Positions 44,280 to 55,104 are shown, counted from the first letter of the stretch. The stretch: 64,000 nt of DNA from Arenibacter antarcticus (GCF_041320605.1 NZ_CP166679.1:3582001-3646000); one strand, 5' to 3'. Notes: generated by a model from the letters alone, not told the origin. Translations and numbers: made by a program.

Positions 44280-47200
44280 TTACTGATCACTCGAAATCAA
44301 TGATTGTGATTTTTCAACTATATCTCTGATAATCAAATCTAATTCTACTGCCGATGAATATATGTGGTTCAGTAACTCTGTTTTCTCCTCCTCGGTTACT
44401 AAGCCATCCTTTATCAAATAAATCATCCCCATTAACCTCGCCAACGGAGCCCTTACCACGTGAGACTGAGTCCATGCTATATCCCTTAATTTTTGGTTTT
44501 GTGTCTCTATATTAAGCGCACGTTCCTCTAATTCACTATTGAGCTTTTGTAGGGACTCTTGATAGGTCTTTCGAAATGTTATATCGGTCATTGCTCCGAT
44601 AACTCGGATTGCTTTGCCACTTTTATTCCTAATTACAGTCCCTTTATCCCACACATAAACACTATCCCCGTTTTCTTTTAAAAATCGATATTCCGATTCC
44701 CATTTATTTAATTGTGAATCGTTGATAACTTTATATAATGAATCAATTACCCGTTCCTTATCCTCTGGATGCAACTTATTTTTCCATAATTGGAGATTAT
44801 CACTTTCTGAACGTATATCATGCCCAAAAAGAGATTTAAAAACTTCACTTACGTACATCGTATTTTCGGCAATATCCAAATCCCAAATAACGTCATTTGT
44901 TGCTTGGGAGACCCTTTTAAAACGTTCATGGGAAATTTTAATGGTAGCTTGCGAAGTTATTCGTTCACTCACATCTTTAATGAAAATGGAGATCCCATTA
45001 TCCGATGGATAGCTATTTATTTCGTACCATGTATTATAATCGGGGAAATAATCTTCAAATGTGAATTTGTTTTTATTTCTAATCGATTTAATAAATGTTT
45101 TAAAAATTTTATGGTCAGTAATTTGAGGAAATACCTTTTCTATATGTTTTCCTATAATTGTTTCTCGGTCCATATCAAAGCAATCTTCGGCTTTGCTATT
45201 CCAATAAGTGATTATTCCTTGGTTGGTTACAGAAATAAATGCATCACCAATACTTTCTAAAATTAAACTTCTCTCATCATTCGCAGCTTTAGAAGCTAAT
45301 TGTGATGCTTTAAGTTCATGTATATCCTGAAAACTTCCGTAAATTCTACTGCATAGGTTGACATTGGTTTCAGGTTTACCAATGATCCTGACCCACCTTT
45401 CTTGCCCTTTTGCAGTTAAGATTAATAGCTCTACATCAAAGGGCTCACCTTGATGAAACGTATTTTGGAGTAGGTCTGAAAATATTTTAGAACTTTTATG
45501 ATCCTTGTAAAAACCTATGATGCTATCGAGGGTGGGGACATAATTATTTTCTACCTCGTGTATTTTCTTGGTCATCTCCGACCAAAATACCGTGCCCTTA
45601 TCGAAATCAATTTCCCATGCACCTATACGAGCCAGTTCGGTCACCTCCTTAAGTAACTCTTCCAGCTGCTTTTTTTCTGTAATATCAGATCCAACACAAT
45701 AGATAGTACCTTTTTCTTGAGTTTGGTTGGCAGACCAACTAAGCCATTTAATTTCACCGTCCTTTGTTAGGTAGCAATTTTCAAAAGACTGAACAGATTC
45801 TCCCTGTTTAAGTAGATTTAGTTGCTCTATAGTGCTTATTTTGTCTTTTGGAAGTACGAACTCCATTAAATTTTCCCCAAGGAGTTCCGCTTCGGAATAG
45901 CCCAAAAGTTGGGTTGCAGCTGGATTAATTTTTTGAAATATTCCATCTTCTCTTATTTTACATAAAATGGCAGGGGTAAACTTGAAAATTTCATCAAGCT
46001 CAATTTCTAATTGTCTTCGGTTGATTGCCGTCCCTAAATAGGTTTGCAATTGTTTGAACAACGCACCATAGAATATTGGATTCTTTAATTTATCTTCTAT
46101 ACCTAATACAAGTATTCCTTTAACATCATCATTGTGTATCAGTGGTATGCCGACAACTTCTTGAGGGCAACATACATCAGAAGAAGGATTTCTTTCAAAA
46201 ATAGTTGCTTTTTCTATAGTATCCCATGCGGTTATTTTCTGATTTTCCCATAGAGTTCCGGGAAGCCCTTTACCGAATTGAAAACTGGTTGGGCTGGTAT
46301 TAGTAGTTAAAAAAGAATTACCCATTCCAGTTTGCGAATACTGGGCCACAAGTTTCATGGTGGTTTTATTTGAATCTGGCAACCATATTTGTCCTACATT
46401 GTAATTTATTTTTTTGGTTAAGTATTGTATTATGTTTACCAAGCAGGCCTCCAATATTCCATCTTTATTGAACAAAGCCCCAATTTCGTTCAAAATCTTT
46501 TTTTGCAGCTGTGAATTCTTTATTTCAGTTACGTCACGCTCTATGGAAACCCAATGTGTATATCTACCATTGTCATCAGCTACGGGACTTACAACGAAAT
46601 TCACCCAATAATCCTCACCAAGTTTGTTTTTACTCGTAATTGTCATTTCAAAAACTTCCCAACGAGACATCGCTTTTTCAATTTTCTTTAGTTCCGAAGG
46701 GGTTGTATTTGGACTTTTTAATATAGATGTGGTTTTTCCAAGGACTTCTTTTTCTGTATACCCCGTCATTTTAACGAAAGCCTGGTTGACATAAATAATT
46801 TTTCGTCCGCCTTGCTCGGATGGTTCTGCTTCGGTTATCATTACAGCTTCCGCGGTATTGGTCACCACAGACTCTAATAACCTAAGGTGCTGTTCTTCCT
46901 TTTTCTGATCTGTTATGTCTTGGATAGTGCCTTCGAAATAGTCTGGGTCACCTTTAGAATCCAAAACAAGATGGCCCAATCCATGCGCCCATCTTATAGA
47001 GCCATCGGGTAAAATAATTCTATAGGTGAAGTCTTGTATTTTATAATGTGAAGATGTTAATTGTTCCTTTTTTATAAATTGGGCTCTATCATCAGGATGA
47101 ATAGCGGCCAAAATGTTGTCATAAGTAAGGTCAAAAGTTTCCCTATTTCTCCCATAAATAGTATAAACCTCGTCGGACCAATAAACTGAATAATTAATCG

Positions 47201-48914
47201 GATCAATGCTGTAGTGACCAAGTTTGGCTATGGCTGCCGTAGTTTTCAATTTGCGTTCCGATTCCTTTAAACCATGTAAATACAATTCTCTTTGGGAAAC
47301 ATCAATACAGCTGATCAACATGCAGTCACGATCTTTAACCTTTATAGGGTGACCTACTATTTCTAACTGGGATAACGCTCCATTTTTACTTTGGTGTGTA
47401 AAAATGCCATAGTTAATTGTTCCATCTATGGATTTTGAGTTTTTTACAGAGTCGATGAATACTGGTACTTCAATTTTTGGTTTAAGGCGTATTACCTCCA
47501 TTCCTATCAACTCCTCCCTGCTATAACCAAAGTGCGTTACCATGTTGTCATTAACCTCAAGGATTTTATAGCTACCGAGATCTAAAATATATTTTGGGAA
47601 AGGATCTGAGTTGAAAAGGAAGCGCCCCTTTTCTTGTGAGGACTTTAGGTTATGAGGTATGGACATTCTTTCTGTAATGTCTCTGGCATTGACAACTATA
47701 CCTTGTATTACTGGATCTTCGCGTAAATTAAGTAACAATACTTCAATCCATTTCCAACTACCATTTTTGTGTTTAATTCTGAATGGTTTTGAAATATAGG
47801 GCTCATTTTTATAAAACTTTATAAAATTATAATAGGTGAATTCCCTATCCTCTTCATGCACAAAGTTGAAAATGTTCTTCCCGCTCAGTTCATCCGAGGT
47901 ATAACCCATGGGAAGCCCAGAACCCCCACTTGTAAAAATAAAATCCCCATCGGCATCTATAATAGTGAGCAAGTTATACCCAGCTTGGACCACTGAGGTA
48001 AACTTGGGCGATAAAAAATCGATTTGCTCCCAAACCTTTTTCTGTGGGGTAATATCATGAATTTCACCTTCAATGAAAGTAAGGTGGGCAAACTTATTTG
48101 AGGTTATCTTATTTGCTTTAATATGAATCCAAATAATCTGACCTGACTTGTGAAACATCCTAAACTCAATCTCATTCTGTAAGTTGCTTTTTTGGATCCA
48201 GATGTCAAGTCCTAAATTAAATTTGACCCTGTCGGAAGGGTGTATTAAATTCACCCACTGATTGAGGGTTTTAACCGCAAATTCATTCGGCGTATATCCG
48301 AGAATTTCTACAAAAAATGAGGGGTTTATATAGAATTTGTGCGATCCAATTTCCAATTTCCATGAGGTGACGCTGGTAACCACAATGGAATCTTCAACTG
48401 AAAAATTCCATAATTCGGTTAAGTCTATTACTTCATTGCTAGTTTTTTTTTCCTTTTTAACCGATATTAAGGAAACCGTGTGATCCGCTAGGGTTTGCAT
48501 TCCGTTGCGTTCTTTTGGACCTATAACCTTGGCATGGATATCGGATATAAAAAGAAGCCCTTCTGTTAAACCTAAGGAGTTCACTAAGGGTACTATGGCT
48601 ATAAAACTTGGATGATTCTCTGTAAGTTTAGCTGTTAAATCCTCCCTACTTTCGTCTTCATGGATGTTTTCAATGATCCGAATTTTGTTGGAGCCAGTAG
48701 AAAGATAGTCATTCAATAGGTTTTCAATCCAGGTTGTTGATTCTGGAGAAGATTCCTCGAAATATGATTTATTTTCAGGAATTTCCAACAAGGCTACCAT
48801 ATGGTGTGGAACCTCAAGTATAATAGAAGTTAGTTGGCAAATTTCCTCATAGATTTTATGTGGAAAAGCTAATTTTCGGTAGGACGGGAGGAACGAAACG
48901 ATATCTACAGACAT
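44280..48914 (-). CDS. Giant multi-PAS/GAF sensor protein ending after the H-box
   Basis: 1,544 residues. An N-terminal GAF-like region (to about 165) is followed by a series of PAS/PAC modules, seen from the repeated IxDITxxKK or IQDI linkers (GEIHDITPQKK, ARDITERM, IDVSQREL, IQDITDQKK, ERDVTEIK, GSDITEKKQ, FQDIHELK, IKDVSERI, MTDITFRK), with a second GAF around residues 800-960. The C-terminus has a coiled coil and an H-box-like helix (WTQSHVVRAPLARLMGMIYL) and stops about 60 residues later, with no HATPase domain. It is probably cytoplasmic, having no signal or membrane helix. It could be phosphorylated by, or dimerise with, another kinase; the missing domain is not encoded downstream on this strand (44009-44279 is non-coding). 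Confidence 0.85.
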   Translation of the reverse strand: MSVDIVSFLPSYRKLAFPHKIYEEICQLTSIILEVPHHMVALLEIPENKSYFEESSPESTTWIENLLNDYLSTGSNKIRIIENIHEDESREDLTAKLTENHPSFIAIVPLVNSLGLTEGLLFISDIHAKVIGPKERNGMQTLADHTVSLISVKKEKKTSNEVIDLTELWNFSVEDSIVVTSVTSWKLEIGSHKFYINPSFFVEILGYTPNEFAVKTLNQWVNLIHPSDRVKFNLGLDIWIQKSNLQNEIEFRMFHKSGQIIWIHIKANKITSNKFAHLTFIEGEIHDITPQKKVWEQIDFLSPKFTSVVQAGYNLLTIIDADGDFIFTSGGSGLPMGYTSDELSGKNIFNFVHEEDREFTYYNFIKFYKNEPYISKPFRIKHKNGSWKWIEVLLLNLREDPVIQGIVVNARDITERMSIPHNLKSSQEKGRFLFNSDPFPKYILDLGSYKILEVNDNMVTHFGYSREELIGMEVIRLKPKIEVPVFIDSVKNSKSIDGTINYGIFTHQSKNGALSQLEIVGHPIKVKDRDCMLISCIDVSQRELYLHGLKESERKLKTTAAIAKLGHYSIDPINYSVYWSDEVYTIYGRNRETFDLTYDNILAAIHPDDRAQFIKKEQLTSSHYKIQDFTYRIILPDGSIRWAHGLGHLVLDSKGDPDYFEGTIQDITDQKKEEQHLRLLESVVTNTAEAVMITEAEPSEQGGRKIIYVNQAFVKMTGYTEKEVLGKTTSILKSPNTTPSELKKIEKAMSRWEVFEMTITSKNKLGEDYWVNFVVSPVADDNGRYTHWVSIERDVTEIKNSQLQKKILNEIGALFNKDGILEACLVNIIQYLTKKINYNVGQIWLPDSNKTTMKLVAQYSQTGMGNSFLTTNTSPTSFQFGKGLPGTLWENQKITAWDTIEKATIFERNPSSDVCCPQEVVGIPLIHNDDVKGILVLGIEDKLKNPIFYGALFKQLQTYLGTAINRRQLEIELDEIFKFTPAILCKIREDGIFQKINPAATQLLGYSEAELLGENLMEFVLPKDKISTIEQLNLLKQGESVQSFENCYLTKDGEIKWLSWSANQTQEKGTIYCVGSDITEKKQLEELLKEVTELARIGAWEIDFDKGTVFWSEMTKKIHEVENNYVPTLDSIIGFYKDHKSSKIFSDLLQNTFHQGEPFDVELLILTAKGQERWVRIIGKPETNVNLCSRIYGSFQDIHELKASQLASKAANDERSLILESIGDAFISVTNQGIITYWNSKAEDCFDMDRETIIGKHIEKVFPQITDHKIFKTFIKSIRNKNKFTFEDYFPDYNTWYEINSYPSDNGISIFIKDVSERITSQATIKISHERFKRVSQATNDVIWDLDIAENTMYVSEVFKSLFGHDIRSESDNLQLWKNKLHPEDKERVIDSLYKVINDSQLNKWESEYRFLKENGDSVYVWDKGTVIRNKSGKAIRVIGAMTDITFRKTYQESLQKLNSELEERALNIETQNQKLRDIAWTQSHVVRAPLARLMGMIYLIKDGLVTEEEKTELLNHIYSSAVELDLIIRDIVEKSQSLISSDQ

Positions 48915-49579
48915 TAAAATTTTATATTTAAATAAAGATCTAATTTCTTCTTATTATAAAACACAAATTTATTATTTACGGTTTAATACTCAACGGAAAT
49001 AATAAGCTTAAATTTTGAAAGATTTAAACATAAAAATAAACCGGAATATAACTAGTAGAACTTGAAATTCAAGTTTGTTAAAGTACTAATAAATTAATTT
49101 AATGTCGATTAAATATCATTTTTTGTCGATTAAATGTATATTTTAATTCTTTTCTATCTCAACATCACTAACATTTCGTGAAGCTAAATTTCGGATATTT
49201 ATACTTTAAGACACTAACAGATAGTAGTTTAATCGTTTTTTGAAATAGTCCTTGGAGTTGATACTATTTTAAGAAAAGTCTCAGATTCGGTAATCTTTTA
49301 AATTCTACATTTCCTTTGATTAATTTATTGAGGTTTTAAGTGTTCCTTGCTGTCGTGAAAATCAGACACATTCCAAAAAGGATATGTACTACGAGTGTTT
49401 ACTTAAATAAGTAAGAAATTCCCTCAAAATAAGAAGCACTTGATAAATTCTTGACTTTGATTCTAAGAGAATAGCAGAGAAATGAAAAATTTCATAATTA
49501 ATATGAATTCTTTATTTTGTGCTAAAGCAAGATGAGTTTATTATCTACATTGATGGAAAGGTAAAAAAGGTGTATTTGC
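48915..49579. other. Long non-coding gap with a direct repeat
   Basis: Two copies of TGTCGATTAAAT (49103-49114 and 49124-49135), 21 bp apart (two helical turns), lie about 190 bp upstream of the PAS protein start; a plausible operator. The remainder is AT-rich without ORFs or RNA genes I can support. Confidence 0.35.
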
Positions 49580-50261
49580 TTAATAATTTAAAGGTAACTC
49601 TAAATATTCTACATACACCCCAAACAGAATATGCCAAATGAAATAATGGCCCAGTCGCATTGTTAAGGATACCAAAAATCCGGATTTTTTAAAATGAATG
49701 GCTTGTAAAAGATTCATTGTAAAACCAGTAACTAGAGAATATATAACTACTGGTAGTATTTGGTCGCCAAGCTGTTCTATGGGCTCCCTTAAGGAGGTGA
49801 GGACTGCAGCTGTCCAGAAAAACCCTGCTAGATGCCTTCCTTTTTTATAATAGGCACCCAATAACATGATAAGGGTCAACGGAATTAACCGGTAAAACAC
49901 TTCTATTTCAAAGGCACTGGATACATATAGAAAAATAGAATAGGGGAATGGCTGTAAAATTGGAGGTAACTCCTGATAGGGTTCGGGATGTAGAATAAAA
50001 CTTGAATATAAGGAGATCTAACAATCCAAAGAATAATCCAACACAAAAAGGTATTATAAATCGATTTCGTAAGGGGACATTCCTTTGCCAAAAATTGGGC
50101 AGGTTGGCCTTATCTTGAAGAAAGATAAATGGGATTCCGATACATAAGATTAAAATGTTCGTTATATCCCATATCCGAATATTGATATGTGTATTGGTGA
50201 TTCTGTTACCATAGAGGATTCCTATCCCCGCCAATAATAACAGCCATATTACAGCAAGCAC
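49580..50261 (-). pseudogene. CPBP-like intramembrane protease relic, frameshifted
   Basis: Two frames overlap around 49930-49945. The first (MLAVIWLLLLAGIGILYG to about ATSRTLSGV) has several membrane segments; the second continues as PYSIFLYVSSAFEIEVFYRL and ends GVYVEYLELPLNY. The EIEVFYR motif and a later GHYFIWHILFG resemble the Glu/Arg and His motifs of CPBP (Abi-type) membrane proteases. Joined, they would give about 226 residues. A one-base indel splits the gene. Confidence 0.5.
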
Positions 50262-50535
50262 CCTCTTCCAGTTTATCCCTATAAACAGTTATACTATATA
50301 TTCCCGAACCCGTTTATTGATCAATCTACTACCTTCTTGTTAGCTTCAAAATTGATTTTAGAATACAGCACAACAAAAAATAGGGAACAATCATTAGGTT
50401 TTGGTAGCTGGCTAAATTAAAATGTTCTATGAAAATTAGGCTATTGGTTGGGATAGGGTTGGTAAGGATATTTGGCGATAAAATAGGCGTAGGATTGGGA
50501 GATGAATTTTTGTAAATATATTTGTTAGCCAGAAT

Positions 50536-51000
50536 CTATTTTGACCATTTTATTCTTACGGCAGTTATTTTGTCTAACTCAAGTCTGTTTTCTTCTAATT
50601 TCTTAAATCCATTTTTTAAGTAAAACCTCAAAGGAGATTTATAAATTTCTCCGTTTTTCTTCCTGTCATTACTGTGGTCAATTACCCAACCATTTAATTC
50701 AGTTTCTTTCTCTTTTGCCAGATTAAGAACCTTGGTTCCAAACCCTCTACCGTGAAGTTTTGAATCTATAATTAGCGTAAACCATTTGTCATTGTCTCGC
50801 TTAAAGGCAAAATACCAACCTGTGATTTCTTGACTTTCATCAATCATTAAAATATGAGATTGTTCTGTTTTATTAATGAGATAATGATCAAATTCCGCAA
50901 GAGTTTGATAATTCAATTTTTCAGGATATTCCCTATTCCAAAGATTTAGAATTTCTATTTTGTCAGTTTTTGATAGCTGTGTCAACTTGATAAATTCCAC
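50536..51000 (-). CDS. GNAT-family N-acetyltransferase
   Basis: 154 residues. The GNAT core is visible: EITGWYFAFKRDNDKWFTLI (strands 3-4) and the acetyl-CoA loop DSKLHGRGFGTKVLNLAKE, then a C-terminal segment with RFYLKNGFKKLE, typical of strand 6. Substrate unknown. Single gene. Confidence 0.88.
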   Translation of the reverse strand: MEFIKLTQLSKTDKIEILNLWNREYPEKLNYQTLAEFDHYLINKTEQSHILMIDESQEITGWYFAFKRDNDKWFTLIIDSKLHGRGFGTKVLNLAKEKETELNGWVIDHSNDRKKNGEIYKSPLRFYLKNGFKKLEENRLELDKITAVRIKWSK

Positions 51001-51145
51001 TTTTATGTTTTGACTGGTTAAACTAGATACAATGCTTTCGGACTACAATCTAGAACACTTTAGAAACGTGTACAAATCCCACGGGACTAGGTTAGCTAGG
51101 GGCTCACGGAATGCCTTCTGTGCCTATTTTTATGTTGTGGTTGTC

Positions 51146-53128
51146 TTATTTAATTAGTTTATGGAACTGTTCTATTTTACGCTGATTTCCTTGAATATAA
51201 ATAATGTCCCCTTGTTTTATTATTTCGTCTGGTTGTATACTTTCCAACATTTCATTTTTTCTTTTAATGGCCAATATATTTATTCCGTATTTAACTCTTA
51301 AGTTCAATTCCATTAATGGTTTTCCTAAAAATTTATTACTGTCTGCACTTATGCGTAAACATGTAATGTTGAAATCTGCCACTTCGCTGGGCCTGTAGGT
51401 TATCGGGCGTTTTAATTCCCCTTTAAATAATTGGTAATTGTCTGCCCTAATCTTTTCAATTAGTTGGTCAATATCGTCTTCAGGTACAAGAAAATTTTGA
51501 AGTACATGGGTAAATATTTGTACTGAAGTTTCAAACTCTTCAGGAATTACTTCATCGGCGCCTAAAGCAATTAATTCAGAGGTTTCCTTAACGTACCTAG
51601 TGCGTACCACCAAATAGATCGAATTAGAATGGGAACGAATATTTTTAATGATGCTTCGGGTGGCAAAGTTGTCTGAAATAGCAATTACAGCCGCTCTGGC
51701 ATTAGAAAGCCCTACAGTTTCTAGAATATGGTCTTGTGTAGCGTCACCGAAAATAATAGGTATGCCTTTTGCTTTTTCACGTTTAACTGTATTGGCGTTC
51801 ATCTCAATAACAACATACGAAATATTACTCGCACCTGCTGCCTTAGCCAAATTACTACCATTTACCCCATAACCGATTATGACTAAATGATTTTGGAGTG
51901 TGTGATCTACAATTTCTGCCTTATCTTTTTCTGAAACTAAAGTTCTACCTAATCCTAGTTTTTTTGAGACACCAATAATCCATTTGGCAATATGCTCTGA
52001 AAAAATGATTACAAAGGGCGTAAGGATCATTGATACAATAGATACAGATAAGAAATATTGGTTAGTTTCAGCGCTTAATAGATTATATTCTATGCCCACT
52101 TTTGAAAGAATAAAAGCAAATTCCCCAACTTGAAAAAGGGACAAACCTGTCAATAATACGGTTCTAGTGGGATACTTAAGAATAGCCACCGCTGCAGCTG
52201 TTATAGATGATTTTACAATTAATACTACCAAAAGTAAAAGTAGGATGACAGGAATATTATTTAAGAAAAAGTTTAAATCGAGCAACATTCCTACGGAAAC
52301 AAAAAAGAAACTTGTAAAAAGCTCTCGAAAAGGAAGAATAATACTCGTGGCTTGATGGCTGTATTCTGATTCAGAAATAATTAGACCTGCAATAAAAGCT
52401 CCTAATGCCAGTGACAACCCTGCTACTGAGGTGAAAAAGGCAATAGCAAAGCATAGGGTAATGGTAACTAACAGGAAAAGTTCTTTACTATTGGTTTTTG
52501 CAACGGCATGCATTAATCTTGGAACAACATAGCGTGCGCTAATATATGTGAGGACAAGAACAATCCCTGATTTCAACAATAGTGAAAGAATACTCATTCC
52601 AATATTAGTTGATTCTCCTGCTATCATTGGAGTAATAAGCATCATGGGTACTACAATGATGTCCTGAAAAATTAAAATCGCCAATGCATTTCTTGCATGG
52701 GGAGTAGAAATCTGTTGTCTGTCTTGTAGCGTTTTTAAAACTATTGCTGTACTAGATAAGGAGAAAAGAAACCCCACAAATACTGATTCATTCCACGGAT
52801 ATCCTAAGAGGTGATATACAAGCGCTGCTACAGCGACGGTTATACCTACTTGAAAAAAACCACCGATAAAAAAGGTTTTTTTAATTGAGACTAATTGTTT
52901 TATGGATAATTCCATACCAATCACAAAGAGCAATAGAATTACTCCAATTTCAGAGAGAATTTCCACTTGCTCTAGAGCATTAATTAGGCTTAATCCATAG
53001 GGTCCAATAATTACCCCTGTCAGTAGAAATCCAATTATAGAAGGAAGTTTCAGCTTTTGAAGCACAAAAACAATAACGACCGAAAAACCTAAAAGGATGA
53101 GTATGTCCTGTAGTAATGGTAAATGCAT
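51146..53128 (-). CDS. Kef-type monovalent cation:proton antiporter (CPA2) with TrkA domains
   Basis: 660 residues. Membrane part of about 12 helices (IIGFLLTGVIIGPYGLSLIN, FLFSLSSTAIVLKTLQD, SLFQVGEFAFILSKVGIEY), then a TrkA-N Rossmann domain (LVIIGYGVNGSNLAKAAG, IIFGDATQDHILETVGLS) and a C-terminal TrkA-C domain (YGINILAIKRKNEML). The plan is that of KefB/KefC-like potassium efflux systems with nucleotide gating. Probably exports K+ during electrophile or pH stress; inferred from the family. Confidence 0.92.
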   Translation of the reverse strand: MHLPLLQDILILLGFSVVIVFVLQKLKLPSIIGFLLTGVIIGPYGLSLINALEQVEILSEIGVILLLFVIGMELSIKQLVSIKKTFFIGGFFQVGITVAVAALVYHLLGYPWNESVFVGFLFSLSSTAIVLKTLQDRQQISTPHARNALAILIFQDIIVVPMMLITPMIAGESTNIGMSILSLLLKSGIVLVLTYISARYVVPRLMHAVAKTNSKELFLLVTITLCFAIAFFTSVAGLSLALGAFIAGLIISESEYSHQATSIILPFRELFTSFFFVSVGMLLDLNFFLNNIPVILLLLLVVLIVKSSITAAAVAILKYPTRTVLLTGLSLFQVGEFAFILSKVGIEYNLLSAETNQYFLSVSIVSMILTPFVIIFSEHIAKWIIGVSKKLGLGRTLVSEKDKAEIVDHTLQNHLVIIGYGVNGSNLAKAAGASNISYVVIEMNANTVKREKAKGIPIIFGDATQDHILETVGLSNARAAVIAISDNFATRSIIKNIRSHSNSIYLVVRTRYVKETSELIALGADEVIPEEFETSVQIFTHVLQNFLVPEDDIDQLIEKIRADNYQLFKGELKRPITYRPSEVADFNITCLRISADSNKFLGKPLMELNLRVKYGINILAIKRKNEMLESIQPDEIIKQGDIIYIQGNQRKIEQFHKLIK

Positions 53129-53177
53129 TAGCTATTTATGACTTTTGTTTACTAATTAAGTTCGAATCCCGTAATGT

Positions 53178-53756
53178 TTATTGGTTTTGTTGTAAAATGT
53201 TATGTTCTATACAGTCTATTTTATTCAATAATAATAGCAAGCCTATTACGAAAATAGTACACCCTAATGCGGTATAAACTAAATTGCTCCATAGAAAATA
53301 ACCCAGACCCATAAAAACTGCTCCTAATACTGTCATTATACACCCAATTAAATTCGATTTAATAAAATTAAGCGCGTGAATTGAAAGTCCAAGAAATAAC
53401 AATGAGGGACCAACATACACAATGGGAAAAGCAATGGCAGGAGTGTTGGACAATTGATTGTAAAAGGCTTTCCGACTAACAATATCATCTGCAAAACTCC
53501 ATGAAATAAAATCGATTGTATTTAGTCCAATAAATGCTATTACTCCCAAGGATGTAAGTAAAGAACCAATCTTACCGATTTTATTTTTTGGGAATATTCT
53601 ATTAAAATTAATGAGTAATACAGCTCCTATCAAATTCAGCCAATGAGCAAAATCGATAGGTTTTTGAGCATAGGCAAATTCATTTCCTTGAGTGAAAATC
53701 CAATAGCTTACAACAAAAAGGACAAGTCCGGTTATACAGGTCGTTTTTAATTTCAA
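53178..53756 (-). CDS. Hypothetical membrane protein
   Basis: 192 residues, six hydrophobic segments (TTCITGLVLFVVSYWIFTQG, FPIVYVGPSLLFLGLSIHAL, LIGCIMTVLGAVFMGLGYFL, ALGCTIFVIGLLLLLNKI). No family recognised. It lies 49 bp upstream of the antiporter gene in the same direction and may form an operon with it. Confidence 0.6.
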   Translation of the reverse strand: MKLKTTCITGLVLFVVSYWIFTQGNEFAYAQKPIDFAHWLNLIGAVLLINFNRIFPKNKIGKIGSLLTSLGVIAFIGLNTIDFISWSFADDIVSRKAFYNQLSNTPAIAFPIVYVGPSLLFLGLSIHALNFIKSNLIGCIMTVLGAVFMGLGYFLWSNLVYTALGCTIFVIGLLLLLNKIDCIEHNILQQNQ

Positions 53757-54000
53757 GGGTCTTTTTTAAATGATTTATATCGTTTACTATATGGAAGTAG
53801 GGCAGTAGCAAGGTATAAACTTTCAAGTTTACAATGCGCTAAAACCTTGTATTTTGATATCGTTTTTTATTCTAAAGTCGATACATCACATTTCAAAATT
53901 GCGTAATATTCTATTTATTGGACATCATAACACGAAAAAGCCTGTAAACACAGCATTTTATGCTTAATTTGCTAGAGCCATTGTTGTGGTGTAAATTTTT

Positions 54001-54432
54001 TCATTCTTTAGAATTAGAATTAGAAATCAAATTATCTAATTCTAAATAGTTGCTTTTCATAAAGCTCAATGCAAAAGCTGCAGCAGAAGCGGTATAAACA
54101 GAAAAGTCAAGGGCTCCCTTAATTCCAGTTGAAAAAGTCATTGATAATGCGAAAATTAACAGTAAGAGTCCACTCAATTTAGCAATCAGTCTCGTTTTAA
54201 ATCCAATAATCAAGAAAAGGGCAAAAATAATTTCGGCTGCGGTGGCTAAGATTCCAATTGTAGGAATTAGCTGGTGGGGAATCCATGGATTTATAAGTTG
54301 GGTGTAGCTCAAGAAATTATCCCAATTTCCCCAAGCAGAAACTTCCTTGGGCCACATTCCAATTCGGTCAGCAACTGCTGATAAAAACCCAATTGAAATA
54401 GCAAGTCTCAAGAATAATTTTACAATTTTCAT
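54001..54432 (-). CDS. DoxX-family membrane protein
   Basis: 143 residues, four membrane helices. RLAISIGFLSAVADRIG, ATAAEIIFALFLIIGFKTRL and LIFALSMTFSTG fit the DoxX fold, small quinone-pathway/redox-linked membrane proteins. Its start codon is directly preceded by repeated leader copy B, shared with two unrelated genes. Function in this organism unknown. Confidence 0.82.
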   Translation of the reverse strand: MKIVKLFLRLAISIGFLSAVADRIGMWPKEVSAWGNWDNFLSYTQLINPWIPHQLIPTIGILATAAEIIFALFLIIGFKTRLIAKLSGLLLLIFALSMTFSTGIKGALDFSVYTASAAAFALSFMKSNYLELDNLISNSNSKE

Positions 54433-54504
54433 ATGCAGCTATTTATTGATTTTTAACGGTCATACTTCGGCTGCACCTACCTCCGGAAGGTAAACTCCAG
54501 TGCG
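54433..54504 (-). promoter_or_regulatory. Repeated leader element, copy B
   Basis: Minus strand: TATGACCGTTAAAAATCAAT then AAATAGCTGCAT and ATG of the DoxX gene. Upstream of that, ACTGGAGTTTACCTTCCGGA and GGTAGG are shared with copy C. Confidence 0.6.
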
Positions 54505-54651
54505 TGGATCTAAACTAGGTTGTGAATTAAAAAACCATTTTATTTTCCCCCATGTTATACTAATGCGTGTTACAACCTTCACTTTATAACTTTAGAGCAC
54601 CTCATGTTAGTAGAATGGATCAGACGCTAAGAATACTGTAGCTAGTTCCCT

Positions 54652-55104
54652 CTACGCCTCCCGTTTCTTCCCTGTAATCTCTTGTATTCTTATCTGATAT
54701 ACAATAGGGGTGCCCTTAGTATATGATTTGCTCGAAAATTCATTGATAAATTTGACCTCTTTATTTTCTTTTCGGTGGATGATATTTTTTACCCCTTCAA
54801 AAAAGTCATGCAATTTTTGCTTGGCAAAGCTACCTTCTAGCTCTTCAAAATCACCTTGAATTTGGACTGACTTCCAGTTTGCCAAGGATTGTACCTGCTC
54901 AGTAACCATTGAAACCGATGGGTTTTGTCGCATGGCTTCTATTTTATGCCCTTCCGAGGTATAGCCTATTATGCAATTCTCTGTTGGGTCAAAATAATAA
55001 GTTATTGGAATCACATAGGGCTTCCCTTGAAATACATAGGCTAAGTGACCGTTGTAGTTATTTCTAAGGATGCCGGTGCTTTCATTTATTGTTAAATCTG
55101 TCAT
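54652..55104 (-). CDS. Pyridoxamine 5'-phosphate oxidase-like flavin-binding protein
   Basis: 150 residues. GHLAYVFQGKPYVIPITYYF, CIIGYTSEGHKIEAMRQNPS and WKSVQIQGDFEELE match the split-barrel PNPOx-like family (NimA/HugZ-type), which binds FMN or haem. Substrate unknown. Just upstream, overlapping its start, is a universal-stress-protein relic. Confidence 0.85.
   Translation of the reverse strand: MTDLTINESTGILRNNYNGHLAYVFQGKPYVIPITYYFDPTENCIIGYTSEGHKIEAMRQNPSVSMVTEQVQSLANWKSVQIQGDFEELEGSFAKQKLHDFFEGVKNIIHRKENKEVKFINEFSSKSYTKGTPIVYQIRIQEITGKKREA

Noticed and set aside
44722-45260. Overlapping plus-strand frames opposite the PAS gene
   Set aside because: Shadows of the conserved PAS modules on the minus strand.
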